From ELB16-189 sp018266435 (GTDB lineage Bacteria; Bacteroidota; Bacteroidia; Cytophagales; Cyclobacteriaceae), in the NCBI GenBank assembly GCA_030123525.1, contig CP126125.1, forward strand, positions 2,604,001 through 2,668,000: a stretch of DNA of 64,000 nucleotides, in the 5' to 3' direction. Below the pieces are notes generated by a model that saw nothing but the letters and a program-made list of their open reading frames with translations, had not been told where the DNA came from and did not search any database. Below are positions 1 through 8,361 of the stretch, piece after piece (the stretch's first letter is position 1; each line of letters begins with the position of its first letter). The position numbers were made by a program, and so were the translations under genes.

Positions 1-57
1 TCCGTTAAGGCTGAAGAATGGCATACGCAAGCTGCTACGATGCTAAGTCAAACATAA
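1..57 (+). CDS. C-terminal end of a truncated gene, product unknown
   Basis: An open frame enters from the left edge and ends at TAA (55-57), giving 18 residues ending in AATMLSQT. It lies convergent to menB, which ends 33 bases further on, so it is plausible as the tail of a + strand gene. The fragment is too short for any family assignment, and chance openness cannot be excluded. Confidence 0.35.
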   Translation, partial: SVKAEEWHTQAATMLSQT

Positions 58-89
58 ATCTTCGTTTGCATCTCTGATTCCCGATATCA

Positions 90-914
90 TCAGGGAAATT
101 TTGGAAACTTTGAGAAGTCAGGTTCACGTTTTTCCATAAATGCATTTTTGCCTTCTTTTGCTTCATCACTCAGGTAATAGAGTAGCGTGGCGTTACCCGC
201 CAATTCCTGAATGCCGGCTTGTCCGTCAAGTTCGGCATTGAACGCGCACTTGAGCATACGTATAGCCAGCGGGCTTTTCTTTAAAATTTTATTTGCCCAG
301 GCTACATAAGTTTCTTCCAGTTGTTCAAGCGGAACTACCTTGTTTATCAAGCCCATTTCCAATGCTTCCTTTGCATCGTATTGATCGCAGAGATACCAGA
401 TTTCGCGAGCCTTTTTTTGGCCTATAATCCTGGCGAGGTAAGAAGCTCCAAACCCCCCATCAAAACTTCCTACTTTTGGGCCGGTCTGACCGAAGCGTGC
501 ATTTTCTGCAGCAATAGTCAAATCGCAAACTACGTGCAGCACATGGCCGCCACCAATAGCCCAACCGGCTACGGCAGCAATTACCGGTTTGGGAATTGAG
601 CGGATCATCTTTTGAAGATCCAATACATTTAATCGGGGTACGGCATCAGTACCTACATATCCGCCATGGCCCCTCACACTTTGGTCGCCACCGCTGCAAA
701 ATGCTTTTCCACCTTCACCTGTTAAAATGATAACACCTATCGAGGCATCTTCGCGACAGATGTTCATGGCATCGATCATCTCGTTTACTGTAAGCGGTGT
801 AAATGCATTGTGCATACGCGGACGGTTGATGCTGATTCGAGCAATGCCGTTGTACTTGTGAAATAATATTTCACTGTATTTTTTTATTTCTTTCCAGTCG
901 TAGTTAAGTGTCAT
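90..914 (-). CDS. menB: 1,4-dihydroxy-2-naphthoyl-CoA synthase
   Basis: The 274-residue protein is a crotonase-fold enzyme that closes the second ring of the naphthoquinone from O-succinylbenzoyl-CoA, a cytoplasmic step of menaquinone synthesis. It shows the MenB-type segment SGGDQSVRG at about residue 75, the oxyanion-hole region AGWAIGGGHVLH at about 116-127, and the FGQTGPKVGSFDGG stretch typical of MenB rather than general enoyl-CoA hydratases. The C-terminal KREPDFSKFPKFP tail is also MenB-like. Its start overlaps the end of menD by 11 bases, so it is the last visible gene of the menI-menF-menD-menB operon. Length is normal for the family. Confidence 0.96.
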   Translation of the reverse strand: MTLNYDWKEIKKYSEILFHKYNGIARISINRPRMHNAFTPLTVNEMIDAMNICREDASIGVIILTGEGGKAFCSGGDQSVRGHGGYVGTDAVPRLNVLDLQKMIRSIPKPVIAAVAGWAIGGGHVLHVVCDLTIAAENARFGQTGPKVGSFDGGFGASYLARIIGQKKAREIWYLCDQYDAKEALEMGLINKVVPLEQLEETYVAWANKILKKSPLAIRMLKCAFNAELDGQAGIQELAGNATLLYYLSDEAKEGKNAFMEKREPDFSKFPKFP

Positions 915-2631
915 AACCTTTTTTTATTGCCTGTTTAAATTTTAAAAATGTTTCCTTGTTTATTTTTTGTGAACTTTCAAGTTCAAGGACTTTCGTTTTT
1001 CCGTTGAACAGGAAAAAATCTTTTAATCCATTTTTTATTTTTTTGGCTGAGTCAATGTGCAAGTAGTCAAAACCAAACTCAGTACATAAATGCCCGGCCG
1101 ATAGCCTTTGCTGAGTAATGAATAACTCATCCAGTTCAGCTACATTTCCTGGGCCATCAATGATATTAAAGATAATGCCACCGTGATTGTTCAACACCAA
1201 CACGTGTAAGTTGGGTAATGGGTAGTTATGCCAAAATGAATTGCGATCGTAAAAAAACGCCAGGTCTCCCGTGATTAAAAAATTTGGAGTTTCATGGCTT
1301 AACGCATGCCCCACGGCAGTGCTGGTGCAGCCGTCAATACCGCTCGTTCCGCGATTGGAATATACACGAACGCCCTTTTTTGCTGCTTCGAGACCAATCA
1401 TATTGGCATACCGAACTGACATACTGTTAGCTAAATGAAGGTTGCATCGGGGGGGGAGCTGAGAGATAAATTCCTGAACAAAATTCAACTCTGAAAATCC
1501 GTGTTCATTAAAAAAGTGTTTGGCCGTCAGTTGTGTGCGGTGCTCTTCGGCTTCCCATACGCGCTTAAAATTTTCTTTTTTCTGTAGTGTGAATTTTGCT
1601 TCACCGTTGATGCTGTTCAGTTCTTTAAAAAATATAACTGGTTCAACCCCAATAACTTTGGTTAGCGATTGAAAGGTGTCAGGCGGCAATCCGTGAGGTT
1701 GAATGTGCCAGTGTTCTGCCGGCTGAAATCTTCGTAATAATAATTTTACGTTTTTGGAGATAATTGATTTGCCAAATGTCAGGAGCAATTCAGGTTGTAA
1801 CGATTTTTTTACGTCATCACTGCAGGACCCTAAAAAGAGATCAGCCTTGCGGATTACATTTTGCCGGGAATGAAGATTAGAAAGAACATCGCCTACCACG
1901 GGTACCTGGTGTGTTTGAGAAAATCGTTCAATTTCTTTCGACAGTTCTTCGTTAAAATCATTTTGCCCGGCAACGATCAATATCTTGGTGAAGGCATTTA
2001 ACCGTTTAGTTAATGGCTCAATTGTATTTTTATCCAGTGCATACCGGGATGGGGCAGACTGAATGATTTTAAGCTCTTTAGAGAATGAAATTTTCTCTCC
2101 TTCAGCCGGATATAAGGGTTCACGAAATGGGGCATTGATATGTACCGGTCCTTTTGGAAATTCTTGTGATAGGTTGATGGCTTCGTTTACAACCCGGTGT
2201 ATGTACCAAACGGCATCGGGGTGGTTGTAATCTTCGGGCAGGGTAAAGGATTTTTTTACATGTGAACCAAAGACATTTTCCTGGTGAATGGTTTGTCCAT
2301 CGTATTGATCTATCCATTCCTTCGGCCGGTCGGCAGTAAACACAATCAATGGAATTTCCTGAAAAAAGGCTTCGGCAACAGCCGGAGCAAAATTGTAGGC
2401 AGCCGATCCTGAGGTGCATACTAAGATGACCGGTGATTGCATTTCGTGTGCGATGCCGGTGGCAATAAAGGCTGCACTTCGTTCATCGCTAAAAGTTTTA
2501 ATGTTGATATCATCGTGCCGGGCAAAGGCAAGAGTGAGTGGGGCACATCGGCTGCCCGGGCAGAGTACTGCTTGTGTTACACCTTTTTGTGCACACAGTT
2601 CGGCTATGTCGTAAATGGGTTGGTAGCGCAA
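904..2631 (-). CDS. menD: 2-succinyl-5-enolpyruvyl-6-hydroxy-3-cyclohexene-1-carboxylate synthase
   Basis: The 575-residue protein is the thiamine-diphosphate enzyme that joins 2-oxoglutarate to isochorismate in menaquinone synthesis. The N-terminal pyrimidine-binding domain has the CPGSRCAPL segment at about 24-32 and the ThDP-activating glutamate in SDERSAAFIATG at about 48. The C-terminal diphosphate-binding domain has GDLAFFYDRNSFWH at about 455, the Bacteroidota form of the MenD metal-binding motif. It follows menF with a single base between stop and start and overlaps menB downstream, so the operon is tightly coupled. Length is normal. Confidence 0.96.
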   Translation of the reverse strand: MRYQPIYDIAELCAQKGVTQAVLCPGSRCAPLTLAFARHDDINIKTFSDERSAAFIATGIAHEMQSPVILVCTSGSAAYNFAPAVAEAFFQEIPLIVFTADRPKEWIDQYDGQTIHQENVFGSHVKKSFTLPEDYNHPDAVWYIHRVVNEAINLSQEFPKGPVHINAPFREPLYPAEGEKISFSKELKIIQSAPSRYALDKNTIEPLTKRLNAFTKILIVAGQNDFNEELSKEIERFSQTHQVPVVGDVLSNLHSRQNVIRKADLFLGSCSDDVKKSLQPELLLTFGKSIISKNVKLLLRRFQPAEHWHIQPHGLPPDTFQSLTKVIGVEPVIFFKELNSINGEAKFTLQKKENFKRVWEAEEHRTQLTAKHFFNEHGFSELNFVQEFISQLPPRCNLHLANSMSVRYANMIGLEAAKKGVRVYSNRGTSGIDGCTSTAVGHALSHETPNFLITGDLAFFYDRNSFWHNYPLPNLHVLVLNNHGGIIFNIIDGPGNVAELDELFITQQRLSAGHLCTEFGFDYLHIDSAKKIKNGLKDFFLFNGKTKVLELESSQKINKETFLKFKQAIKKGYDT

Positions 2632-2632
2632 G

Positions 2633-3811
2633 TTATGATTGGATCAGTTGAGAGAGTGTTTTGATTTTCATTTCTACTTCGTCCACTTCTTTTTCGGCAA
2701 TTGAATCGGCAGTTACACCGGCACCGGCATAAATGCGAACTTTATTTTCCAGAAGTTGCAGGCAGCGCAGGTTTACAAATAATTTGCTTTCTCCGTTAAA
2801 ATTTACCGGCCCAAGGTAACCGCTGTAAAATTCACGATCATAGCCCTCATTTTTTTGTAGAAAATCAAAAGCAGGTTCAAACGGCATTCCACATACGGCT
2901 GAAGTAGGATGGAGTAACTTTAACATGACTGAGCCCAACTCCGGAAAGTTTATTTCCTTCATGTCAATTTCATAATCTGTTCTGAGATGCAATAAACTGC
3001 CGGCAGTTACAGTGTAGGGGCCATGCTCAGCATATTCACGCACACGTATTTTTTTAAAACAATTGATAATGTAGCGGCTTACCAGTGCCTGTTCTTCAAT
3101 TTCTTTCTGTGTCCACGCTACGGATTTAGGATCAATGTCGGGATTCAGCTTTTGCGTGCCTGCTAAGGCAATAGTTCTGAATTTATTAGTTGAGTCAACG
3201 CTTACCAGTAACTCGGGCGTGGCACCAACCCAGGTGCCCGTTTCGGGTGAAGTTACCAGGGATACAAATGCCTGTGGATGTTTATCACACAAAAGGCTGA
3301 AAAGCTTTACGGCATCAAATTTTCCGGACAATTCTATTTCTCTGAATGTGGTGGGAACAATTTTTTCTACACTTTGTGTTCTTGTTTTTTCAATGCAAGA
3401 TTTTACAATATCTAAAAAGGATGGTTGAGTTACTTTTTTTTCCTTTTCAGAAGTATAGAATGATGACTCTTTACTGCCGGCCCCATCCGTGATTTGTTTT
3501 TTTGATACAGTTGTGTTAGGTAAGTCGGGACCATCTATTAGTTGATCGCCTTTAAAACGAAACACTAAGTCGGCCCGAAAGAAGTATTTACTTTGACTTG
3601 GATTGAACGGAGCCAAGACAAACCCCGGGGTAGTTTCTTGCAATGAAATTTCGTCTCTTACCGAGGCTCCGCTATTGCATACCAGTAATATTTTTTCGTC
3701 ACTGCCGGGCATTCGCCAGAACATCAATGACCCGCCTAACTGCAATAGTGTGTGAACCAGGTGTTGTACGTCTGTTTTTTTGTAGTGGTCAGTGGCTTTG
3801 ATGTTGCTCAT
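2633..3811 (-). CDS. menF: isochorismate synthase
   Basis: The 392-residue protein belongs to the chorismate-binding family (MenF/EntC) and converts chorismate to isochorismate, the first committed step toward menaquinone. Family motifs in the C-terminal half include the ALAGTQK segment, the magnesium and substrate motif HPTSAVCGMP and the GYDREFYSGYLGP stretch. The N-terminal third is variable, as usual. The start ATG overlaps the menI stop in the arrangement ATGA, indicating translational coupling. With menD directly downstream the product is most likely for menaquinone and not a siderophore; no siderophore genes are in the window. Confidence 0.93.
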   Translation of the reverse strand: MSNIKATDHYKKTDVQHLVHTLLQLGGSLMFWRMPGSDEKILLVCNSGASVRDEISLQETTPGFVLAPFNPSQSKYFFRADLVFRFKGDQLIDGPDLPNTTVSKKQITDGAGSKESSFYTSEKEKKVTQPSFLDIVKSCIEKTRTQSVEKIVPTTFREIELSGKFDAVKLFSLLCDKHPQAFVSLVTSPETGTWVGATPELLVSVDSTNKFRTIALAGTQKLNPDIDPKSVAWTQKEIEEQALVSRYIINCFKKIRVREYAEHGPYTVTAGSLLHLRTDYEIDMKEINFPELGSVMLKLLHPTSAVCGMPFEPAFDFLQKNEGYDREFYSGYLGPVNFNGESKLFVNLRCLQLLENKVRIYAGAGVTADSIAEKEVDEVEMKIKTLSQLIQS

Positions 3812-4236
3812 TTTTTTTTATCGATCACGGCTACGGTTAGACGGCTGATGCAAACCAAGTCGCCATTCTCAGTTTTGATTTTTATTTCCCACACATGCGT
3901 TCTTTGTCCAATATGAATGGGTTCTGCCCGGCCGATAACTGATCCCTGGTTTACACTTTTAACGTGATTGGCGTTGATCTCAAGCCCGAAACATAATTGC
4001 ACCGAGGTATCGATGCAACAACTAGAGGCTACACTGCCCAATGTTTCAGCTAACGCCACAGAGGCACCTCCATGCAGAAATCGGTAAGGCTGACAGGTGC
4101 GATGATCCACCGGCATTATGGCTTCAATGAAATTATCACCGATCTCGGTAAACACAATACCCAAATTGGCTCCGAGTGTATTTTCGTTCCATTGGTTGAG
4201 TTGGTTGAGTGAAGGAGCTGTTTTAAAAATACCCAT
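3808..4236 (-). CDS. menI: hotdog-fold thioesterase, probable DHNA-CoA thioesterase
   Basis: The 142-residue protein is a PaaI/YdiI-type hotdog thioesterase. The conserved stretch RFLHGGASVALAETLGSVAS at about 52-71 carries the HGG motif and the catalytic acidic residue (E) of the 4-hydroxybenzoyl-CoA/DHNA-CoA thioesterase subgroup. It is the first gene of the menaquinone operon and overlaps menF by four bases, so hydrolysis of 1,4-dihydroxy-2-naphthoyl-CoA is the likely role. The family motif is visible; the specific substrate is inferred from the neighbours. It is divergent from the phosphatase gene at 4247. Confidence 0.85.
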   Translation of the reverse strand: MGIFKTAPSLNQLNQWNENTLGANLGIVFTEIGDNFIEAIMPVDHRTCQPYRFLHGGASVALAETLGSVASSCCIDTSVQLCFGLEINANHVKSVNQGSVIGRAEPIHIGQRTHVWEIKIKTENGDLVCISRLTVAVIDKKK

Positions 4237-4246
4237 AAAGACAGTA

Positions 4247-4924
4247 ATGAAACTATTTTATACTTTTGCGCCCAAATTACAGAAATTGAACATAAAAAGA
4301 ATATATATTGTTCGGCACGGCCAAACTGATTTTAATCTTCAGGGGATAGTGCAGGGAAGCGGTGTCGATTCATCGCTTAACGAAACCGGCCTGGCCCAGG
4401 CCAAAGCATTTTTTGATGCGTATTCTCACGTTCAGTTTGATAAAATATACACTTCCAAACTAAAGCGCACTGTTGAATCAGTGGCCAGATTTATTGAACT
4501 CGGTATCTCTCACGAAGCACATGCCGGACTGAATGAAATTAGTTGGGGCTCAAACGAAGGGCAAAGGATTACGCCAGAAGAAGATGCCTACTACCACGAT
4601 ATGCTGAAGGAGTGGCAAAACGGAAATACTTCTCTTAAAATAAAAGGCGGAGAAAGCCCGGAAGAAGTGGCGCTGAGGCAGCGGCCCGTGATAAAGCAAA
4701 TTCTTCATGAACCCGGTGAAAATATTCTGGTATGTATGCACGGTCGGGCCATACGCATTTTACTGTGTCAACTGCTTCGGTACCCATTGAAAAGTATGGA
4801 TTTATTTGAGCATGGAAATCTTTGCCTGTACCTGGTAGAATGTACACACACGATGAGTACGATTGCAAAATATAATGATGTTAGCCATTTGGTTAATGTG
4901 GCGCAACCTCAGGTACAGGTATAG
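4247..4924 (+). CDS. histidine phosphatase family protein (phosphoglycerate mutase-like)
   Basis: The protein has the branch 1 histidine-phosphatase signature: IYIVRHGQT with the phospho-accepting histidine near the N-terminus, the internal E in NEISWGSNEG, and the second histidine in VCMHGRAIRILL. Substrate cannot be told; relatives include alpha-ribazole phosphatases, fructose-2,6-bisphosphatase-like enzymes and broad-specificity phosphatases. A longer frame runs from 4118 but would overlap menI. From ATG 4247 the product has 225 residues; from TTG 4286 it has 212 and starts LNIKRIYIVRHG, which fits the family better and a possible promoter at 4261. The gene is monocistronic and convergent with the TPR gene. 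Confidence 0.88.
   Translation: MKLFYTFAPKLQKLNIKRIYIVRHGQTDFNLQGIVQGSGVDSSLNETGLAQAKAFFDAYSHVQFDKIYTSKLKRTVESVARFIELGISHEAHAGLNEISWGSNEGQRITPEEDAYYHDMLKEWQNGNTSLKIKGGESPEEVALRQRPVIKQILHEPGENILVCMHGRAIRILLCQLLRYPLKSMDLFEHGNLCLYLVECTHTMSTIAKYNDVSHLVNVAQPQVQV
4261..4268 (+). promoter_or_regulatory. possible Bacteroidota -7 box inside the annotated 5' end of the phosphatase gene
   Basis: TACTTTTG matches the TAnnTTTG consensus exactly and is followed by GCGCC, as is common just ahead of Bacteroidota genes. No clear TTTG box lies 19 bases upstream. If used, transcription would start near 4275, downstream of the first ATG (4247), and translation would have to begin at TTG 4286. Confidence 0.4.
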
Positions 4925-4925
4925 T

Positions 4926-6431
4926 TTACGTTTTTGTGGTCTTAAGCTGGTCTAAAGCCGAGCGTGCTTTGCTGTCGATTGAACTTTTGTATTCGTGCTG
5001 CTTGTAGCTGAGTGCTAATTCAAAATATTTTTTAGCACTGATCAAATCATTTTCTTCGCGATAAATGTAGCCAAGCTGAAGTGCAGCATTGGGTGCGAAA
5101 TACCATGGATTATCTTTGCTTAGTTTGATGGCTTCCAGGTATTCTGTCTTGGCCATTGGCAGATTATTAATTTTATGTGCGAGCCTTGCCTTGCGATAAA
5201 AATATTCAATCTGTTCTTTCAGTGTTTTCAGTTCAGTGTATTGTATTGATTGAATGGCGGCTTGTGCTTCTTTGTAATACCCACCATCAGTATAAAAGCG
5301 AACCTTTAATAAAGTGGTATTAGGAAATTTATTTTCGGCCAGTTGAATGGCAGCATACTTATCCGGATCAGACTGCTCGCGTCCGGAAGTTTTAGCTTTT
5401 TCAAAATACAGCCTGGCCTGATTTTCATTATTTAATAGCCAGTAGCAAAGAGCAATTTTGTAGTGGGCGTCTTTTTTAAAACTTTGGCTGCGATAGCCCG
5501 AAATAAATTTTTGATAGGCACTTATCGCCTTAAGGTATTCACCTTTGTCAATCAAGGCTTCTCCCCGCAAGTATTCAATATAGAGCATTTGCAAACCTTG
5601 GTTATTTTGATCAAGTGAAGAGATCAACTCAAGCGATTTTTCGCATTGAGCATCTTTGGTTAACATATTAATGGCCAAAAAAAGAACAAGCCTGCTGTTG
5701 GGTTGGTCATGCAAACAATCCAATAATCCTTTTGCTGCTTCTGAAAATTGTTGGTTAATAAAACCCTTCACTGTAAAATATAAAATGGTGGCTTCTACCC
5801 GCAGCGAAGAATTAGACAGACGTAGTTCTTGCAATTGTTTCTGACCGGTTACTACTGAGCCACGCATACCCAACAGGCTTATAAACCAATGGTATTTGTC
5901 GGGTACGGAGCCGATCATGACCTGAATAACTCCACTGGTTTTTTTGATGGGGATGAAATCAGGATATTTTTTTAGACAGTTTTGGGTTTCGTTATAGGCT
6001 CTGCGAATAGCTAAGACGGCATTCAGGTTTTGATTTAGATTTAACAAGTTGAAGCCACGTTGCAAATTTAATTCAGCTTTAAGAAATGATTTTTCGGGGC
6101 CATCGGGCAATGATTCTACGGTCTGAAGCCTCTTGCGAAAGTTCAACTCCATTTGCTCAAACTTTTTACCATCTTCAGTAATGAGTACATCGACTGTTTC
6201 GCTCAGGCTTTGAACGTACATTTTGTGAAGGCTTTCGTCCGGGTTTGATATTTTGCTGAGAATTTCGAGGGCTTTATCGGGCTGAAGGTTAAGCATCAGC
6301 ATATAAGCACGGTTCATCTCTTCGCTGAACTGCCACGTATTATCGGTGGCGCTGGCTTGAAATGTCCACAGTAAAAAAAAGCAGGCGATGTGGCCTGCTT
6401 TTTTTGAGAATATCGGAAGTAGATTAGCCAA
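4926..6431 (-). CDS. secreted TPR-repeat protein
   Basis: The 501-residue protein begins with a signal peptide (hydrophobic HIACFFLLWTFQASA, cleavage likely near residue 28), so it acts in the periplasm or at the outer membrane. The rest is helical tetratricopeptide-like repeats; clear units lie around 295-345 (KGEYLKAISAYQKFI) and 425-500 (PMAKTEYLEAIKLS, NDLISAKKYFELAL). No enzymatic domain is seen, so a scaffold role is possible but unproven. Its start overlaps the end of the upstream coiled-coil gene by 8 bases. Oddly, an intrinsic-terminator-like hairpin lies within the signal-peptide codons at 6373-6405. Confidence 0.82.
   Translation of the reverse strand: MANLLPIFSKKAGHIACFFLLWTFQASATDNTWQFSEEMNRAYMLMLNLQPDKALEILSKISNPDESLHKMYVQSLSETVDVLITEDGKKFEQMELNFRKRLQTVESLPDGPEKSFLKAELNLQRGFNLLNLNQNLNAVLAIRRAYNETQNCLKKYPDFIPIKKTSGVIQVMIGSVPDKYHWFISLLGMRGSVVTGQKQLQELRLSNSSLRVEATILYFTVKGFINQQFSEAAKGLLDCLHDQPNSRLVLFLAINMLTKDAQCEKSLELISSLDQNNQGLQMLYIEYLRGEALIDKGEYLKAISAYQKFISGYRSQSFKKDAHYKIALCYWLLNNENQARLYFEKAKTSGREQSDPDKYAAIQLAENKFPNTTLLKVRFYTDGGYYKEAQAAIQSIQYTELKTLKEQIEYFYRKARLAHKINNLPMAKTEYLEAIKLSKDNPWYFAPNAALQLGYIYREENDLISAKKYFELALSYKQHEYKSSIDSKARSALDQLKTTKT
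6373..6405 (-). terminator. terminator-like hairpin inside the start of the TPR gene
   Basis: On the - strand an A-tract, the stem GCAGGC/GCCTGC with a 6-base loop and a run of 8 T form a textbook intrinsic terminator. It begins about 20 bases after the stop codon of the upstream gene, so it could end that transcript. It also lies inside the coding sequence for the downstream signal peptide, so it may act as partial terminator or attenuator. Confidence 0.55.
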
Positions 6432-7215
6432 CCTTTTTTGTCCTTTTAACGGGCGCGGCTTTTTTTGGTTTTACTTCTTCTTCCATTGAGCCCAAATCAA
6501 CATCGGCTAATATCCTGCCGGAATGTTCATCGATAACGATTTTCTTTTTTTCGCGTATCTCGGCAATTTTTTGAGGAGGGATGATGATGTTGCATCCTTC
6601 GGCTGCACCGCGCACTACACGCACTACCGCCAAACCATTAGTCAGACTGCCGCGCAGCCTGTTATAGTGCTTCAGAAGTTTATCTTCAATTTTTTTAGAG
6701 GCCTTTTCGCGTTCGCTGAGTAGTCGTTTTTCTTCTTCTTCGTTTTCTCCTAATATATCTGTTAACTCACCTTTTTTGGTGTCAAGGTCTTTCAATCTTT
6801 CGTTGATCTGGTTTTCGATACCATCAATTTCTTTTTTCTTGGCTTCGATTTTTTCTTTTCCTTCTTTGATGCGTTTTTCGCAAATCTGTACTTCCAGTTC
6901 CTGCAACTCTACTTCTTTGGTAATGGCATCGTACTCGCGGTTATTCTTTACGTTTTTTTGCTGCTCGTTGTATTTTTTTACCAATTTCTCCGCTTCTTTG
7001 ATGCCTTCTTTATTTTTTTTGATAATGTCTTCAAGGTCTTTCAATTCAGCTTCGTACTTGCCCTTACGTACTTTATAACCTTCCATTTCATCCTCCAGGT
7101 CTTGAACCTCATCCGGAAGGTCGCCCCTTAGTTTTTTTATTTCGTCAAGTTTTGAATCAATCGATTGGAGCTTTACTAATGCTTCGAGCTTCTGCGCAAC
7201 TGTCTGATTTTCCAT
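6424..7215 (-). CDS. coiled-coil protein of the C4-type zinc-ribbon family with degenerate ribbon
   Basis: The 263-residue protein is mostly a charged coiled coil (about 15-175) with the C-terminal module of the zinc-ribbon DUF164/zf-RING_7 family, recognisable from GCNIIIPPQKIAEIREKKKIV followed by SGRILADVDLG. In the family this module carries four zinc cysteines as two CxxC pairs; here only one cysteine (GCN) remains and the second pair is replaced by DEHSG, so zinc binding is probably lost. It lies 3 bases after the Nif3 gene, an association common in Bacteroidota. Biochemical role is unknown; the family has been suggested to act in nucleic-acid or translation-related processes. Confidence 0.85.
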   Translation of the reverse strand: MENQTVAQKLEALVKLQSIDSKLDEIKKLRGDLPDEVQDLEDEMEGYKVRKGKYEAELKDLEDIIKKNKEGIKEAEKLVKKYNEQQKNVKNNREYDAITKEVELQELEVQICEKRIKEGKEKIEAKKKEIDGIENQINERLKDLDTKKGELTDILGENEEEEKRLLSEREKASKKIEDKLLKHYNRLRGSLTNGLAVVRVVRGAAEGCNIIIPPQKIAEIREKKKIVIDEHSGRILADVDLGSMEEEVKPKKAAPVKRTKKVG

Positions 7216-7218
7216 TGT

Positions 7219-8319
7219 TTATAAGTAACTTATGGGATTGGTGACTGTTTTTGAAAAAATGATCGCAAAAGTAGTAAATTTTTCCTTTAATACGTCAACC
7301 AGCAGATCTTTTGTGAATTGCTCACTTTCATAGTGGCCAATGTCAGCTATCATCAGTTTTTGGTCGGTATCAAAAAATTCGTGGTATTTAAAATCAGCAG
7401 AAACCAGCACATCGGCTTGTTGAGCTATGGCAGCCGGTAATAGAAAGCTGCCAGCACCTCCACACACGGCAATTTTTTTTATAGTCGGTTTGATGGGCTT
7501 TGTGTGGCGGATGCACGAGGTATTCATCCGTTCTTTTAATTGGGTTAAAAATGTTATCGGTTTCATCTCCTTTTCAAGTTCACCGATTAAACCCGAACCC
7601 ACCGCTTGATTTTCATTTTCTAAATCAGATAAGTAGTAAGCTACCTCTTCGTATGGATGGGTTTTTAATAAGGCGGCAATAACCTGGGGGCTCAGGTGCT
7701 TAGGGAAAATAACTTCGGCCCTGATTTCATTTACCTTTTCCAACTGATTGAGCTGCCCGATAAAGGGCGAGGCAGTGCCGGTGGGCATAAATACACCTTC
7801 TCCTTCTACCCGGAAGCTGCAATACTTGTAATTGCCGATGTGGCCCGCCCCCGCCTGATGAAGTGCATTCAGTACATCGCCTGCGTTTTCTTTCGGAATG
7901 AATGTAACCAATTTACTCAGTGTTTCTTTTTTAGGGGAGAGTATTTTACAGTTTTTGAGATTCAAGCGCTCGGCAATTTTATGGTTTACGCCCGTGGTTA
8001 TATTATCCAGGTTGGTGTGAATGGCATAAATGACAATATCGTTTTTGATAGCTTGGATAACCGTTCGCTCCACATAATTTTTTCCGGTCAGCTTTTTTAA
8101 TCCACGAAAAACAATGGGGTGATGGGCCACAATCAGGTTACAATGGTTTTGAATGGCTTCATCAATGATTGGCTCGGTGCAATCCAGTGTAACCAGCACC
8201 CCTGTAACCATTTGGCTGGCATCACCCACCAGCAGTCCGCTGTTATCATATTCTTCCTGATAGGTAAGAGGAGCTAAATTTTCCAGGTGACTGATCACCT
8301 CTTTTATCGTTGTTGCCAT
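7219..8319 (-). CDS. Nif3-like dinuclear metal centre hexameric protein
   Basis: The 366-residue protein is a Nif3/YqfO-type member with the central domain inserted (CutA-like, about 130-225) between the two halves of the Nif3 fold. Putative metal ligands are visible in VAHHPIVFRGLK at about 64-75 and in the C-terminal IADIGHYESEQF. These proteins bind a dimetal site; proposed roles include GTP cyclohydrolase-like activity and NIF3-type metal handling, but function is not settled. It is the first gene of the operon continuing into the coiled-coil and TPR genes. A TAACTTTG box sits about 35 bases upstream of its start. Confidence 0.93.
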   Translation of the reverse strand: MATTIKEVISHLENLAPLTYQEEYDNSGLLVGDASQMVTGVLVTLDCTEPIIDEAIQNHCNLIVAHHPIVFRGLKKLTGKNYVERTVIQAIKNDIVIYAIHTNLDNITTGVNHKIAERLNLKNCKILSPKKETLSKLVTFIPKENAGDVLNALHQAGAGHIGNYKYCSFRVEGEGVFMPTGTASPFIGQLNQLEKVNEIRAEVIFPKHLSPQVIAALLKTHPYEEVAYYLSDLENENQAVGSGLIGELEKEMKPITFLTQLKERMNTSCIRHTKPIKPTIKKIAVCGGAGSFLLPAAIAQQADVLVSADFKYHEFFDTDQKLMIADIGHYESEQFTKDLLVDVLKEKFTTFAIIFSKTVTNPISYL

Positions 8320-8353
8320 TGATTGGTTATTTTTGACACCAAAATATAACGTA

Positions 8354-8361
8354 CAAAGTTA
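8354..8361 (-). promoter_or_regulatory. -7 promoter box for the Nif3 operon
   Basis: On the - strand TAACTTTG matches TAnnTTTG exactly and would give a transcription start near 8346, leaving a leader of about 27 bases before the Nif3 ATG. A matching TTTG box at the usual 19-base spacing is not evident. Confidence 0.4.
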
